DNA of 64,000 bases from Methylorubrum populi (lineage in GTDB: Bacteria; Pseudomonadota; Alphaproteobacteria; Rhizobiales; Beijerinckiaceae). How positions within the stretch are numbered: position 1 is the stretch's first letter; each line of letters starts with the position of its first letter. Below the pieces are notes generated by a model. The model saw only the letters and a list, made by a program, of their open reading frames with translations, was not told the DNA's origin and made no database searches. Of the stretch, positions 21,190 to 29,635 are shown in pieces. Location of the stretch: NCBI GenBank assembly GCA_036946625.1, contig JAQIIU010000003.1:197961-261960 (forward strand). Direction: 5' to 3'. The position numbers and the translations under genes are program-made.

Positions 21190-21591
21190 ATGGCCACCTT
21201 CCACTTCGATTTCGTCGGCCCCGAGCGGACGCTGTATTCCGGCGAGGTCGAGGCCGTGCAGTTGCCCAGCAGCGAGGGCGAGATGACCGTGCTGCCGGGC
21301 CATGCCCCGGTGCTGACCACCCTGAAGGTCGGCGTCATCACCGTCACGGAGACCGCCGGCAACGGCAAGCGCATCTACGTCCAGGGCGGCTTCGCCGATA
21401 TCGGCCCGAAGACGGTGACCGTGCTCGCCGAGCGCGCGGCGCCGATCGAGGAGATCACCCCCGCCATGATCGACAAGGAGATCGAGGCGGCGGAGATGGC
21501 CCGCGACGCGACCCAGGATCTCGCCCGCCGCGAGCAGTTGAACGCGCAGATCGTGCAGATGCAGGAAGCCAAGCACACGCTGAGCCTCTGA
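21190..21591 (+). CDS. atpC: ATP synthase F1 epsilon subunit
   Basis: The epsilon subunit forms part of the rotor foot and can inhibit ATP hydrolysis. I use ATG 21190 (MATFHFDFVGPERTLYSG) instead of the TTG two codons upstream. The 133 residues comprise the N-terminal beta-sandwich with 'GEMTVLPGHAPVLTTLKVGV' (~33-52) and the C-terminal helix pair ('IEAAEMARDATQDLARREQL'). It is the last gene of the operon and is followed by a good terminator. Confidence 0.97.
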   Translation: MATFHFDFVGPERTLYSGEVEAVQLPSSEGEMTVLPGHAPVLTTLKVGVITVTETAGNGKRIYVQGGFADIGPKTVTVLAERAAPIEEITPAMIDKEIEAAEMARDATQDLARREQLNAQIVQMQEAKHTLSL

Positions 21592-21614
21592 TTCTTTGGG
21601 GGCTCGGGTTTTGG

Positions 21615-21641
21615 AAGGCGTCGGAAAACCGGCGCCTTTTA
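21615..21641 (+). terminator. Intrinsic terminator of the atp operon
   Basis: The hairpin AAGGCGTCGG-AAAA-CCGGCGCCTT, with one G-T pair, is followed by TTTTATTG, 24 bases after the atpC stop. Confidence 0.85.
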
Positions 21642-21663
21642 TTGTTTCCAGCTCGATCCGGCT

Positions 21664-21775
21664 CTCGTCGCGCCCTGGATTGCTTCGGCTTCGCCTCGCA
21701 ATGACGAGGAGAAGCACACCCACCCCGTCATTGCGAGCCGTCAGGCGAAGTAATCCAGGGTGCGACGCAGGTCGG
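21664..21775. repeat. Dispersed palindromic repeat, family A, copy 2 (partial)
   Basis: Two inverted halves, 'CGCCCTGGATTGCTTCGG' / CTCGCAATGACG and CGTCATTGCGAGCCG / AGTAATCCAGGGTGCG, face each other across a 25-base centre. The outer GATACCGTTTCC boundaries of copy 1 are lacking. It fills the space between the atp terminator and the phosphopantetheinyl transferase gene. Confidence 0.8.
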
Positions 21776-21825
21776 ATGAGTCACTTGCGTCATCCGAAAA
21801 ACCCAAGCGAAGCGGGCGGGTGGTC

Positions 21826-22656
21826 ATGACGGGTGAGGAAAGCGCCGAAAGCGCGGCGGGGCCGGGTACCGCGGCCCCGCTGGTGCGCAGCCTGCGCATC
21901 GGACTCGTTTCCCGCCGGACGGGGCCGATGCAGGCCGCCCTCGCGCTGGCGAGCGCGCCGCTCGGCTGGCTCGATGCCCGTCGCCGAAACTTCCTCCACG
22001 CCGACGAGGAGGGGCTTCTCACCGACCGGCTGCACGCCCGCCGCCGCCACGGCCTGCTGGTCGGGCGCTACGCGGCGAAATGCGCGCTGGCCGCGCTTCG
22101 GCCCGGTCTCGACCCGCGGGCGCTGGCGATCCGGCCCGGCGTGCTGGAGCAGCCGGTGCTGTCCGGCGCCGGCGGGGACGATCTCGGCATCAGCCTGTCC
22201 CATGCTGGACCGGTCGCCGCCGCGGTCGCCTTCCCCGCGGCCTGCCCGATGGGGATCGACCTCGAACGCATCCGGCCGGACAACGGGCCGCTGCTGACGA
22301 GTCAGACCACCGCCGCCGAGCGTCGGCTGATCGCCGTCTGTCTCGACGCGGGGGAGGCCGAGCGGCTGACGCGGCTGTGGTGCCTGAAGGAGGCGCTCGC
22401 GAAAACCCTGCGCTGCGGCCTGACGGTGCCGCTCGATCTGCTGGCCGTCGGCCGCGTCGAGCGGGCGCCGCCGGGGCTCTCCGTCACCTTCGCGAACTTC
22501 GCGCAGTACCGGGGCCTGAGCTTCGCGGCGGGCGATCTCGCCGCCGCCCTGGTGCTGCCGCGCCCGCCGGCGGTGGAGCTTGCGGTCGAGGCGGCGGATT
22601 GGGAGAGATGGCGCGCGGCCCTGGCCGATGCCGCGGCGGCGGGGCTGGACGCGTAG
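21826..22656 (+). CDS. 4'-phosphopantetheinyl transferase (Sfp-type)
   Basis: The protein transfers the phosphopantetheine arm of CoA to carrier proteins. Diagnostic motifs are 'CPMGIDLERI' (Mg2+-binding Asp and Glu, residues ~141-150) and 'LWCLKEALAKTL' (WxxKEAxxK, ~181-192), with 'DDLGISLSHAG' upstream (~121-131). It has 276 residues from ATG 21826; the frame extends further upstream into repeat sequence. No synthase cluster is adjacent, so its carrier-protein partner is unknown. The conserved residues look intact. Confidence 0.88.
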   Translation: MTGEESAESAAGPGTAAPLVRSLRIGLVSRRTGPMQAALALASAPLGWLDARRRNFLHADEEGLLTDRLHARRRHGLLVGRYAAKCALAALRPGLDPRALAIRPGVLEQPVLSGAGGDDLGISLSHAGPVAAAVAFPAACPMGIDLERIRPDNGPLLTSQTTAAERRLIAVCLDAGEAERLTRLWCLKEALAKTLRCGLTVPLDLLAVGRVERAPPGLSVTFANFAQYRGLSFAAGDLAAALVLPRPPAVELAVEAADWERWRAALADAAAAGLDA

Positions 22657-22671
22657 CGGAGCTGCGGCGGC

Positions 22672-22905
22672 GTGACGATCACCGGCCCCTGGACGGTGTT
22701 CGAGAACATCTATCGGCACGAGATCCTGTTCGCCGCCGACATCCGCCTCCACGACGCGGCCCTCTACGACCGCGACGTGATCCGCTTCGGCGAGGACGAC
22801 GGCGCGGCCTGCACCGCCCGCTGGATCGGGCCGGGCGACCTCCCGCCGGGGATCGCTCTCTACCCCGACGGTCTGGCGACCGCCCTGCCCGGTCGGTCCC
22901 GATGA
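22672..22905 (+). pseudogene. Nudix hydrolase C-terminal fragment
   Basis: The GTG-initiated 77-residue frame reads 'FENIYRHEILFAADIRLHDA', then 'ARWIGPGDLPPGIALYPDGL'. This matches the C-terminal half of Nudix proteins ('...ARWVPLDALPPGLPLYPDGL'-like). The GX5EX7REUXEEXGU Nudix box is missing, so no catalysis is expected. It starts 16 bases after the phosphopantetheinyl transferase gene and may be translated with it. I read it as a remnant of a Nudix gene whose front was deleted. Confidence 0.55.
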
Positions 22906-22909
22906 TCCC

Positions 22910-24124
22910 TCACCCTGTCCGGCCGGGCAGGCTGTGGCCGAGGAAGAAGTCGAGCATCGCCCGCGAGGCGTCCGGCCCGTTCGGATCGGTGTAGCTGCCC
23001 TCCGGGCTGCCGCCGGACCATGCGTGGCCCGCGCCCTGCACCGACCACGCCTCGACCTGCACGCGGCCGGTCTCGTCGGCGTAGCGGGTGCGGGTGTAGC
23101 TGTGGCCGCCACCGTTCCCGGTCTCCTGCCGCGGCGTCAACGACTCGACACCGGCCTGGGCGAGGACGGCCTCGGCATTGCGGGGATGCACGGTGCCGTC
23201 GCCCTCGCCGTGGACGACGATGGTCGGCACGCGCAGACTCTGGGTCACCGAACCGGCGCCGAACCCCGCGGCACCGCCGGGCGCCGACGCGCCGGGGGCG
23301 CCGACGCGCATCGCCGAGAGCGCCGAGGGCAGGTCGCGGGCGCAGCCGGCGGCCAGACCCGAATGCACGCCGACCGCGGCGAACAGATCGGGATAGGCCC
23401 GGGCGATGTTGGCCGCCGCCGCCCCGCCCGCCGAGAGGCCGGCGATGTAGATCCGGGACCGGTCGATCGGGTGCTCGGCGCAGACCGCGCGGACGATGCC
23501 GGCGACGATGCCCGCCTCGCCCATCTCCCGGCCCTGGTCGCCCGGCTCGAACCAGTTCCAGCACTTCTGCGCGTTGGCCCGGCGCGACTGGCGCGGATAG
23601 ACGACGTAGATCCCCTCCTCCTCGGCCAGGGCGTTCATGCGCGTGCCGGCCGCGAAGTCGTCCGGCGACTGGGTGCAGCCGTGCAGCATCACCAGGAGCG
23701 GGCGGCTTCCGGCCCGCGGGCTCGGGACGAACAGCTTGTAGTCCCGCGCGCCGGCGGCGTTGGAGAAGCTGCGCGCGACGAACTGGCCGTCTTCCGGCTC
23801 CACGCCATCGGGGCTCGGCGCGTGCAGGCCGCCGCCGACCAAGCCCTTGAGCGAAGGGGCCAGCGTGCGCAGGCCGCGCATCATCTGGTCGATGTTCTCG
23901 CGCAGCCGCTGTGGGATCAGGGCCTCGTGCGCGGCTTCGGCCCCTGCTTCGATCCTGGCTTCGAGCCGGGGAGCCGCGCGATCCGCGGCCGACGCCTCCG
24001 GGCCCATGCCCGGTGCGCCGAGGCTGCGCTGGATCAGGGCGGTCGCCTCGGTCAGCCGTCCGGCCCGCGTCAGGCGCGTCGCTTCGGCCATGTCCGAGAG
24101 GAAGGTGCTGGAACGATCGGTCAT
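22910..24124 (-). CDS. PHB depolymerase family esterase
   Basis: The 404-residue alpha/beta hydrolase belongs to the LpqC/PHB-depolymerase esterase family. It has an oxyanion region 'PLLVMLHGCTQSPDDFAAGT' (~140-159), 'EEGIYVVYPRQSRRANAQKC' plus WNWF, the nucleophile elbow 'IAGLSAGGAAAANIA' (~220), the acid 'VVHGEGDGTVHP' and the His of 'GAGHAWSGG'. The ~110-residue N-terminal extension starting MTDRSSTFLSDMAEATRLTR lacks a signal peptide, so the enzyme should be cytoplasmic or exported by another route. The substrate is unproven. It is preceded by a CopG-like regulator gene on the same strand, 76 bases upstream. Confidence 0.85.
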   Translation of the reverse strand: MTDRSSTFLSDMAEATRLTRAGRLTEATALIQRSLGAPGMGPEASAADRAAPRLEARIEAGAEAAHEALIPQRLRENIDQMMRGLRTLAPSLKGLVGGGLHAPSPDGVEPEDGQFVARSFSNAAGARDYKLFVPSPRAGSRPLLVMLHGCTQSPDDFAAGTRMNALAEEEGIYVVYPRQSRRANAQKCWNWFEPGDQGREMGEAGIVAGIVRAVCAEHPIDRSRIYIAGLSAGGAAAANIARAYPDLFAAVGVHSGLAAGCARDLPSALSAMRVGAPGASAPGGAAGFGAGSVTQSLRVPTIVVHGEGDGTVHPRNAEAVLAQAGVESLTPRQETGNGGGHSYTRTRYADETGRVQVEAWSVQGAGHAWSGGSPEGSYTDPNGPDASRAMLDFFLGHSLPGRTG

Positions 24125-24200
24125 GCGGGTCTCGCTTTCCGGGTCGGCGACGGGCGCGCGCGAGCGCAGCGGGTCACGAGGGTTGGCGTGTCGTTCGGGA

Positions 24201-24659
24201 TCAGAGCAGGCGATCGGCCAGCGCCCGCTTCACGGCGGGGCTCGCCTGGAGGGTGCCGAGCACCTCGATCGAGGCGATCGACGCGCTGGCGAGGTCGGGC
24301 GGCACGTCCTCGGCGATCACCGCGAGGCCGAGCACCCGGATCGCGAGCCGCTCGCCCGCGCGCAGGGCCGTCTCGAGTTCCGCCCGCCCGTAGCGGCGCA
24401 GGCCCAGTTCGATCGGCTTGCGGGCGACCGACTGGCGGGTGATGTCGGCGTGCCGCTCGATCTGGTTGCGGATGGCCGTGCGGATGAAGTCGCTGCGGTT
24501 GGCGTAGACGCCCTCCGAGACGAGCAGGTCGACATGGCCGAGATCGACGAAGCCGAGATTGACCGTGATCTTCTCGTGGTCGCCGGGTTTCGTCCCGAGC
24601 CGCACCGCGGCCGGAACGTCCAGCCGGCCCTCCTGCATCACATCCATCATCGCGCCCAT
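24201..24659 (-). CDS. CopG/ribbon-helix-helix-like regulator
   Basis: The 152-residue protein contains 'EKITVNLGFVDLGHVDLLVS' and 'EGVYANRSDFIRTAIRNQIE' (~45-68), a ribbon-helix-helix DNA-binding motif with a beta strand ahead of the helix-turn-helix. The C-terminal half is helical and less conserved. ATG 24659 is chosen because the purine stretch GGCGCGGGG precedes it. It is followed by the PHB-type esterase on the same strand, so it may regulate that gene. The upstream 24660-24855 spacer contains a TTGCATTGCAGCAA semi-palindrome and no other gene. Confidence 0.7.
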   Translation of the reverse strand: MGAMMDVMQEGRLDVPAAVRLGTKPGDHEKITVNLGFVDLGHVDLLVSEGVYANRSDFIRTAIRNQIERHADITRQSVARKPIELGLRRYGRAELETALRAGERLAIRVLGLAVIAEDVPPDLASASIASIEVLGTLQASPAVKRALADRLL

Positions 24660-24855
24660 CCCCGCGCCATCCGTCCGGATGGTATGGGAACGCTCATGCT
24701 GCGCCGCAAGATGAAAGTTTTTGCATTGCAGCAAGGGGCGCGATGGCCGCAAGCGGTCGCCCGAAGCGTCCCGGCCCGCGACCTTCGAATCGTCCCGGAG
24801 CCGAAGATCGCGTCCGGCCAAGGACTTGCCGGCGTGGTCCGAAGCCGCTGCCATC

Positions 24856-25566
24856 TCACGGCTCCGGATATTCGCGCCAGACGGCGTTCGTTCCGAGGCT
24901 TTCGACAAAGCTGGCATGCCGTGCGCGCTCGGCATCGGTGAGCCGGCTGCGCATCGGGCGCGGGCCGACCGGACCCGAATCGGCCACCGCCGCCACGCGC
25001 ACGCTCTCCACCGGTTCGGCGATGCTGAGGCCGAGGCTGGCCTGCTTGCCGCCCAGGAGCTCGACATAGACCTCGGCCAGGATCTGCGCGTCGAGGAGCG
25101 CGCCGTGCTTGACCCGACGGGTGGTGTCGACGCCGTAGCGGTTGCACAGGGCGTCGAGGTTGTTGGCCGCGCCCGGATGCTTGCGGCGGGCGAGCAGCAG
25201 GGTGTCGACCACCGCCTCCAGCACGATCGGCTTCGGGGCGGAGGGCCCGAGCTTGGCAAACTCCATGTTGAGGAAGCCGACGTCGAAGGGCGCGTTGTGG
25301 ATCACGAGGCGCGCATCGCCGCAGAAGGCGACGAAGGCATCGACCACGTCGGCGAAGACCGGCTTGTCGGCGAGCATCGCGTCCGAGATGCCGTGCACCG
25401 CGAACGCCCCTTCCGACACCGCCCGCTGCGGGTTGATGAGCTGGTGATAGACTTTGCCGGTCTGGACGTGGTTGATCAGCTCGACGCAGCCGATCTCGAT
25501 CAGCCGGTCGCCGTTTCGGGCATCCGTGCCGGTGGTCTCGGTATCGAGGACGATCTCGCGCAGCAT
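24856..25566 (-). CDS. dnaQ: DNA polymerase III epsilon subunit (proofreading exonuclease)
   Basis: The DEDDh 3'-5' exonuclease of the replicative polymerase. Visible are Exo I 'IVLDTETTGTDARNG' (residues 5-19; D8, E10), Exo II 'HNAPFDVGFLNMEF' (~95-108) and Exo III 'HGALLDAQILAEVYVELLGG' (His ~159 and Asp). The 236 residues include a C-terminal extension of ~50 with 'SRLTDAERARHASFVESLG', likely for polymerase contact. It is the distal gene of the conserved ppsR-maf-aroE-coaE-dnaQ cluster beside oriC, although hicAB separates it from coaE here. Confidence 0.96.
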   Translation of the reverse strand: MLREIVLDTETTGTDARNGDRLIEIGCVELINHVQTGKVYHQLINPQRAVSEGAFAVHGISDAMLADKPVFADVVDAFVAFCGDARLVIHNAPFDVGFLNMEFAKLGPSAPKPIVLEAVVDTLLLARRKHPGAANNLDALCNRYGVDTTRRVKHGALLDAQILAEVYVELLGGKQASLGLSIAEPVESVRVAAVADSGPVGPRPMRSRLTDAERARHASFVESLGTNAVWREYPEP

Positions 25567-25718
25567 TTTTTTGGGATTCCATGCCCGGCGGGAGGAGGGT
25601 GATCGAGTTGTCGCTGGAAAGCGTTACCCATCCGGGTAGGATGGTGCGAATCTCCGCGGCAGCCCATCAAATCGCAACAGCGGCAACACGACCATGACGG
25701 CAACGCCTGTTACACATC

Positions 25719-25955
25719 ATGCATGATTGGAGCCGGTTCGACGCCATGTCCGAAGCGGAGCGCCATGCAGCGGCCTTGTCCGATCCCGATGCCCAGCCTT
25801 TGACGCCGGAAGACATGCAGAGGATGCCGCGCACGCCGCGCGAGCATATCATTCGCCGCGTCGGTGCCCTCACTCGTGGGGTTCACCTGAAATCCGGCAG
25901 CGATCAGCGAGATTCCCACTCAAGTCGGACTGCCGGATCAACCGACCGCGCGTAG
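25719..25955 (+). pseudogene. HTH-type antitoxin N-terminal fragment
   Basis: The frame reads 'DAMSEAERHAAALSDPDAQP' and 'LTPEDMQRMPRTPREHIIRR', the characteristic lead of BrnA/HigA-like antitoxins. In the family this is followed by ALGLTQEEFAxR and a helix-turn-helix. Here the sequence changes after 'RVGALTR' and the HTH is gone. The last 18 bases overlap the end of hicB on the other strand. No partner toxin is left, so it is interpreted as a decayed antitoxin. Confidence 0.55.
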
Positions 25956-26165
25956 AGGCGTATGGGTCGGCTGGGGAATGGTATGGCCGAGTTCGTGCGC
26001 CGTCTCGATCCAGGCATCGATCGCTTCGCGGACGTTCCGAAGTGCTTCCTCGGGAGTCTCCCCATCGGACATGCATCCGGGCAGATCGGGAACGGTCGCG
26101 GCAAACCCGCCGCCATCATCGACGGTCAGCGGCGTGATCACGACCGGATAGGTGAGTTCGTCCAT
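25938..26165 (-). CDS. hicB: HicB-like antitoxin
   Basis: The 75-residue protein is the HicB partial RNase-H fold: 'YPVVITPLTVDDGGGFAATV' then 'PDLPGCMSDGETPEEALRNV' and 'REAIDAWIETAHELG'. It should bind and block HicA. There is no C-terminal ribbon-helix-helix or Xre domain, so it looks unable to bind DNA by itself. Its start overlaps the end of hicA by 28 bases, which points to translational coupling. The toxin gene comes first, the usual hicAB order. Confidence 0.88.
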   Translation of the reverse strand: MDELTYPVVITPLTVDDGGGFAATVPDLPGCMSDGETPEEALRNVREAIDAWIETAHELGHTIPQPTHTPLRAVG

Positions 26166-26404
26166 GGAGTGTCTCTGACTCTGTCGATGAACCGAACAAG
26201 GTCGCGGATGTAGATCGGCTTGATGGGTCTCTTCGCCGGAATGGTCAACTTCCCGGGCTGAGACGGGTGACCGACCCCGTAATGTGAGCCACCGCCACGA
26301 GCCGGGCGACAATCAATGCCGAACTCCCGGCAGAGCGCGCTGACATCCGTGATGGTCCAACCGGCCTTCGGATTGGAGCGCATTGCCTCGAGGCGCTTCG
26401 ACAT
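26138..26404 (-). CDS. hicA: HicA mRNA interferase toxin
   Basis: The 88-residue protein carries a YcfA/HicA double-stranded-RNA-binding-like fold with the catalytic His in 'GGGSHYGVGHPS' (~38-49), followed by 'KLTIPAKRPIKPIYIRDLV' (the conserved strand-helix after the active site). HicA cleaves mRNA in a translation-independent way until bound by HicB. ATG 26404 has GGGGAG 11 bases upstream, within the inverted repeat at 26409-26437. It is inserted between coaE and dnaQ. Confidence 0.85.
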   Translation of the reverse strand: MSKRLEAMRSNPKAGWTITDVSALCREFGIDCRPARGGGSHYGVGHPSQPGKLTIPAKRPIKPIYIRDLVRFIDRVRDTPWTNSPIRS

Positions 26405-26408
26405 GCCG

Positions 26409-26437
26409 AATCATCTCCCCAAAAATTGGAGACGATT
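26409..26437. promoter_or_regulatory. Candidate hicAB operator (10-bp inverted repeat)
   Basis: AATCATCTCC and GGAGACGATT form 10-bp arms with one mismatch around a nine-base AT-rich spacer. They begin 5 bases upstream of the hicA start and overlap its ribosome-binding site. The surrounding 26405-26539 spacer is much richer in A+T than the neighbourhood. A repressor or an mRNA structure could act here. Confidence 0.5.
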
Positions 26438-26539
26438 TTTGCAAAACAGCGCCAACAAAATCTTTAAGACGCAATTTGCAACAAACTGGTTAAGGATCGG
26501 TAAGTTGCAGCCACGTCCAGCTCTTTCTCCTTCGGTCCA

Positions 26540-27169
26540 TCACGCAGCAGGAAACGCTTGTTTTGTCAATCGCTTAACGATCCGCGCCACCTCCGCTTCC
26601 GCGTGTGCGAACCCGCGGCTGGTATCGATCAGAAAATCCGCCCGCGCCCGCTTCTCGGCATCCGGCATCTGCTTGGCGCGGATCGCCTCGAACGCCGCCT
26701 CGGTCATGCCGGGGCGGGCGAGCACCCGGGCGCGCTGCACCTCGGGCGGGGCGGTGATGACGAGGACGGCATCGCATCGGGCGTCGGCCCCGGTCTCGAA
26801 CAGGAGCGGGATGTCGAGGACGACGAGGGCCGCGTCGGCGTTGCGGGCGAGAAAGGCGCGGCTCTCGGCCTGGACCAGCGGGTGCACGATCGCCTCCAGC
26901 CGGGCGAGTTTGTCCGCCTCGCCGAGCACCGCCGCGCGCAGGGCCGGGCGATCGACGCCGCCCTCCGGCGTCAGGCTGCCCGGAAACGCCGCGCCGATGG
27001 CCTGCGCCGCCGCGCCGCCCGGCCCGTAGAGGGCGTGGACCGCCGCGTCCGAATCGTGGACCGGGACGCCGAGGGCGGCAAACATCGCCGCGGTGGCCGA
27101 CTTGCCCATGCCGATCGAGCCGGTGAGGCCCAGCACCGTCGGGCGGCGCGGGTTTTCGGCGGCGGTCAT
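26540..27169 (-). CDS. coaE: Dephospho-CoA kinase
   Basis: CoaE phosphorylates dephospho-CoA, the last step of CoA synthesis. The 209-residue protein has the P-loop '[18 protein letters not shown]' (~13-30), '[18 protein letters not shown]' (substrate Asp-Ser-Asp), '[16 protein letters not shown]' and the lid '[20 protein letters not shown]'. I start it at ATG 27169; the longer frame adds 23 residues inside aroE. The start overlaps the aroE stop by four bases (ATGA), so the two are translationally coupled. Confidence 0.96.
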   Translation of the reverse strand: MTAAENPRRPTVLGLTGSIGMGKSATAAMFAALGVPVHDSDAAVHALYGPGGAAAQAIGAAFPGSLTPEGGVDRPALRAAVLGEADKLARLEAIVHPLVQAESRAFLARNADAALVVLDIPLLFETGADARCDAVLVITAPPEVQRARVLARPGMTEAAFEAIRAKQMPDAEKRARADFLIDTSRGFAHAEAEVARIVKRLTKQAFPAA

Positions 27170-28002
27170 TTCGCGGCGAGATCCGCGACGATCTTCCGGC
27201 GCAGGCCGGGCGTTACCGCGGGGCGGAGGCCGAACCACGCCTCGAAGCCCGGCACCGCCTGGTGCAGCAGCATGCCGAGCCCGTCGACCGCGGCGAGTCC
27301 CCGCGCCCGCGCCGCGGCGAGCAGCGGCGTCTCCAGCGGCACGTAGACGATGTCGGCCACCGCCGCGCGCTCCGGAAGGGCTGCGAGGTCGAGATCGAGC
27401 GGCGGCTGCCCGGCCATGCCGAGCGAGGTGGTGTTGACGAGAAGCCCGGTCCCGGAGAGCGCCCCGGGCACCGCCTCCCAGGCGAGCGCCTCGACGGTCT
27501 CAGGGTCGCGTTCGGCGAGCGCCCGCGCCCGCCCGGGGCTGCGGTTGGCGACGCGGACCCTCAGGCCCCGCTCCACCAGCCCGACGACGACGGCGCGGGC
27601 CGCCCCTCCCGCCCCGAGCACGAGCGCGGTCCCGCCGGTCCGCTCCGGCCAGCCGTGGCCGAGGCTCTGGTCGAGATGGGCGATGAAGCCCGGCGCGTCG
27701 GTGTTGTCGCCGCGCACCCGGGCGCCCTCGACGATCAGGGTGTTCACCGCCCCGATCCTCTTCGCCCGCTCCGTCAGGGTATCGGCCAGCCGGAAGGCGG
27801 CCTCCTTGTGCGGGATGGTGACGTTGCCTCCGGCAAAGCCCGAGGCGGGCAGCCCGCGGACGAACGCTTCGAAGGCGTCCGGCGCCACGTCGAGGCGCTC
27901 GTAAACGCCGGCGATGCCGTGCTCGGCGAGCCAGTGGCCGTGGATCAGCGGCGAGCGGGAATGCCGGATCGGATGGCCGACGACGAAGGCCTTGGCTGTC
28001 AT
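27166..28002 (-). CDS. aroE: Shikimate dehydrogenase
   Basis: AroE reduces 3-dehydroshikimate with NADPH in the aromatic amino acid pathway. Its 278 residues show the shikimate-binding '[17 protein letters not shown]' (~9-25), catalytic Lys in '[13 protein letters not shown]' (~58-70), Asp of 'GDNTDAPGF' (~98-106), NADP-binding '[20 protein letters not shown]' with 'VANRSPGRA', and 'LVNTTSLGM'. All key residues are present. It overlaps coaE. Confidence 0.96.
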   Translation of the reverse strand: MTAKAFVVGHPIRHSRSPLIHGHWLAEHGIAGVYERLDVAPDAFEAFVRGLPASGFAGGNVTIPHKEAAFRLADTLTERAKRIGAVNTLIVEGARVRGDNTDAPGFIAHLDQSLGHGWPERTGGTALVLGAGGAARAVVVGLVERGLRVRVANRSPGRARALAERDPETVEALAWEAVPGALSGTGLLVNTTSLGMAGQPPLDLDLAALPERAAVADIVYVPLETPLLAAARARGLAAVDGLGMLLHQAVPGFEAWFGLRPAVTPGLRRKIVADLAAK

Positions 28003-28042
28003 GGAATCCTGCCGGCGGATGCGTCTGGGACGTCGAACGGGC

Positions 28043-28993
28043 TCACGCGACGCACCCCTTCGGCAGCGTGCAGACGGTCTGCCCCTCGATCTCGATCTGG
28101 AGGGTGGCGTGACCGATGCCGAAGCGCGCGCGCAACTCGTCCGCCGTCTCCTTCAGGAAGTGGCGGTCCGGGGCCTCGCCCGCCACGATCAGGTGGGCGG
28201 TGAGCGCCGGCTCGGTGGTGCTCATCGGCCAGATGTGCAGGTCGTGCAGGCCGCGCACGCCGGGGCGGGCGGCCAGACAGGCGCGCACCGCCTCCGGATC
28301 GATGCCCGGCGGCACCGCGGCGAGCGACATCGCCACGCTGTCGCGCAGCAGGCCCCAGGTCGCGGCGAGGATGAGCGCGGCGATGACGAGGCTGACCAGC
28401 GGGTCGATCCAGTCGAGGCCGGTGGCGAGGATGACGAGGCCGGCGAGCACGACGCCGGCCGAGACCGCCGTGTCGGCCAGCATGTGCAGGTAGGCGCCGC
28501 GGATGTTGATGTCGCCCCTCGCGCCCGAGGCGAACAGCCACGCGGTGAAGCCGTTGATGAGGATGCCGATGCCGGCCACCACCATCACCGTCGTGACGGC
28601 GACCGGGGCCGGTTCGAGGAACCGCTGGACCGCCTCGACGATGATGCCGCCGGTGGCGACCAGGAGCACCACCGCGTTGAACAGGGCGGCCAGGATCGAG
28701 GAGCCGCGCAGGCCGTAGGTGAAGCGGGCCGAGGGCGCCCGCTTGACCAGCACCGCGGCGATCCAGGCGGCGACGAGCCCGAGCACGTCGGAGAGGTTGT
28801 GGCCGGCATCGGCCACCAGCGCCATGGAGTTCGACAGCCAGCCGTAGAGCGCCTCGACGCCGACGAAGCCGAGGTTCAGCGCGATGCCGAGCGCGAAGGC
28901 CGGTCCGAAATCTTTCGGAGCGTGGACATGGCCGTGCGCATGGGAATGCCCGTGCCCCGCATGCTCGTGATCGTGGTGCCGGTCGTCTTGCAT
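28043..28993 (-). CDS. Cation diffusion facilitator (CzcD/ZitB-like) efflux protein
   Basis: A 316-residue CDF transporter for Zn2+, Co2+ or similar ions with proton exchange. It starts with a His-rich cytosolic tail 'DDRHHDHEHAGHGHSHAHGH' and has six transmembrane helices (~30-205). The metal-site motifs are 'NSMALVADAGHNLSDVLGL' in TM2 (HNxxD) and 'YLHMLADTAVSAGV' in TM5 (HxxxD). The C-terminal dimerisation domain (~215-316) ends in CTLPKGC. The gene lies between aroE (41 bases downstream) and maf (12 bases upstream) on the same strand, an insertion in an otherwise conserved cluster. Confidence 0.93.
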   Translation of the reverse strand: MQDDRHHDHEHAGHGHSHAHGHVHAPKDFGPAFALGIALNLGFVGVEALYGWLSNSMALVADAGHNLSDVLGLVAAWIAAVLVKRAPSARFTYGLRGSSILAALFNAVVLLVATGGIIVEAVQRFLEPAPVAVTTVMVVAGIGILINGFTAWLFASGARGDINIRGAYLHMLADTAVSAGVVLAGLVILATGLDWIDPLVSLVIAALILAATWGLLRDSVAMSLAAVPPGIDPEAVRACLAARPGVRGLHDLHIWPMSTTEPALTAHLIVAGEAPDRHFLKETADELRARFGIGHATLQIEIEGQTVCTLPKGCVA

Positions 28994-29005
28994 CGTCGCC
29001 CCGCC

Positions 29006-29620
29006 TCAGAAGGCCAGCAGGCCCATGCCCCGCAGCCGGGCGAGAAGCGGCGTCAGCGGCAGGCCGAGGATCGCGCTGTGGTCGCCCTCGATCCGCTCGA
29101 ACAGGTGGATGCCCAGTCCTTCGAGCTGGTAGGCGCCGACCGAGCCCGTGACCGCCGCGCCCGCCAGCCGCAGATAGGCGCCGATCGCCGCCGCATCGAG
29201 GGGCCGCATCGTCAGCCGCGCGGACTCGACGAAAGTCTCGGCGATACCGCCGCGCAGGATCGCGACCGCCGAATGGAGCCGGTGGGTCCGGCCCTGGAGC
29301 CCGGCGAGGTGGGTCCGCGCGGCTTCGCTGTCGGCGGGCTTGTGGAACACGCGGCCCTCGCATGCGAGCACTTGGTCGGCGCCGATCACGACACGGCCGG
29401 GATGGCGGGCGGCCACCGCCTCTGCCTTGGCGCGGGCGAGGCGCAGCGCCAGTTCCGGGGGCGTCAGGCCACCGCTCCCGGCTTCGAGCGCGCGCTCGTC
29501 GATCCGCGCCGGCGCCGTCTCCACGGGAAGCCCCGCGCTCGCCAGGAGGTCGCGCCGGGTGGCACTCGCCGAGGCGAGGAGGAGCGGTTCGGGGGCGAGC
29601 CAGAGGGTGGAAGCGTTCAC
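29006..29620 (-). CDS. maf: Maf-like nucleoside triphosphate pyrophosphatase
   Basis: Maf proteins hydrolyse non-canonical or m7G/dTTP-type nucleotides to monophosphates. In the 204-residue protein, 'LLLASASATRRDLLASAGLP' (~13-32) is the phosphate-binding N-motif and 'VVIGADQVLACEGRVFHKP' (~76-94) holds the catalytic Asp and following Gln. 'GSVGAYQLEGLGIHLFERIE' plus 'GDHSAILGLPL' is the C-terminal signature. The position between ppsR and aroE near the origin is as in Caulobacter and Brucella. Confidence 0.93.
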   Translation of the reverse strand: MNASTLWLAPEPLLLASASATRRDLLASAGLPVETAPARIDERALEAGSGGLTPPELALRLARAKAEAVAARHPGRVVIGADQVLACEGRVFHKPADSEAARTHLAGLQGRTHRLHSAVAILRGGIAETFVESARLTMRPLDAAAIGAYLRLAGAAVTGSVGAYQLEGLGIHLFERIEGDHSAILGLPLTPLLARLRGMGLLAF

Positions 29621-29635
29621 GCGAAAGAATGTCCT

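Noticed and set aside
24660..24855. TTGCATTGCAGCAA as a PhaR-type operator for the PHB esterase pair
   Set aside because: The palindrome is short and imperfect, and no phaR or phasin gene is near; there is not enough to call a site.
25719..25955. Intact second toxin-antitoxin system beside hicAB
   Set aside because: Only the lead segment of an HTH antitoxin is present, the helix-turn-helix is lost and no toxin partner is found.
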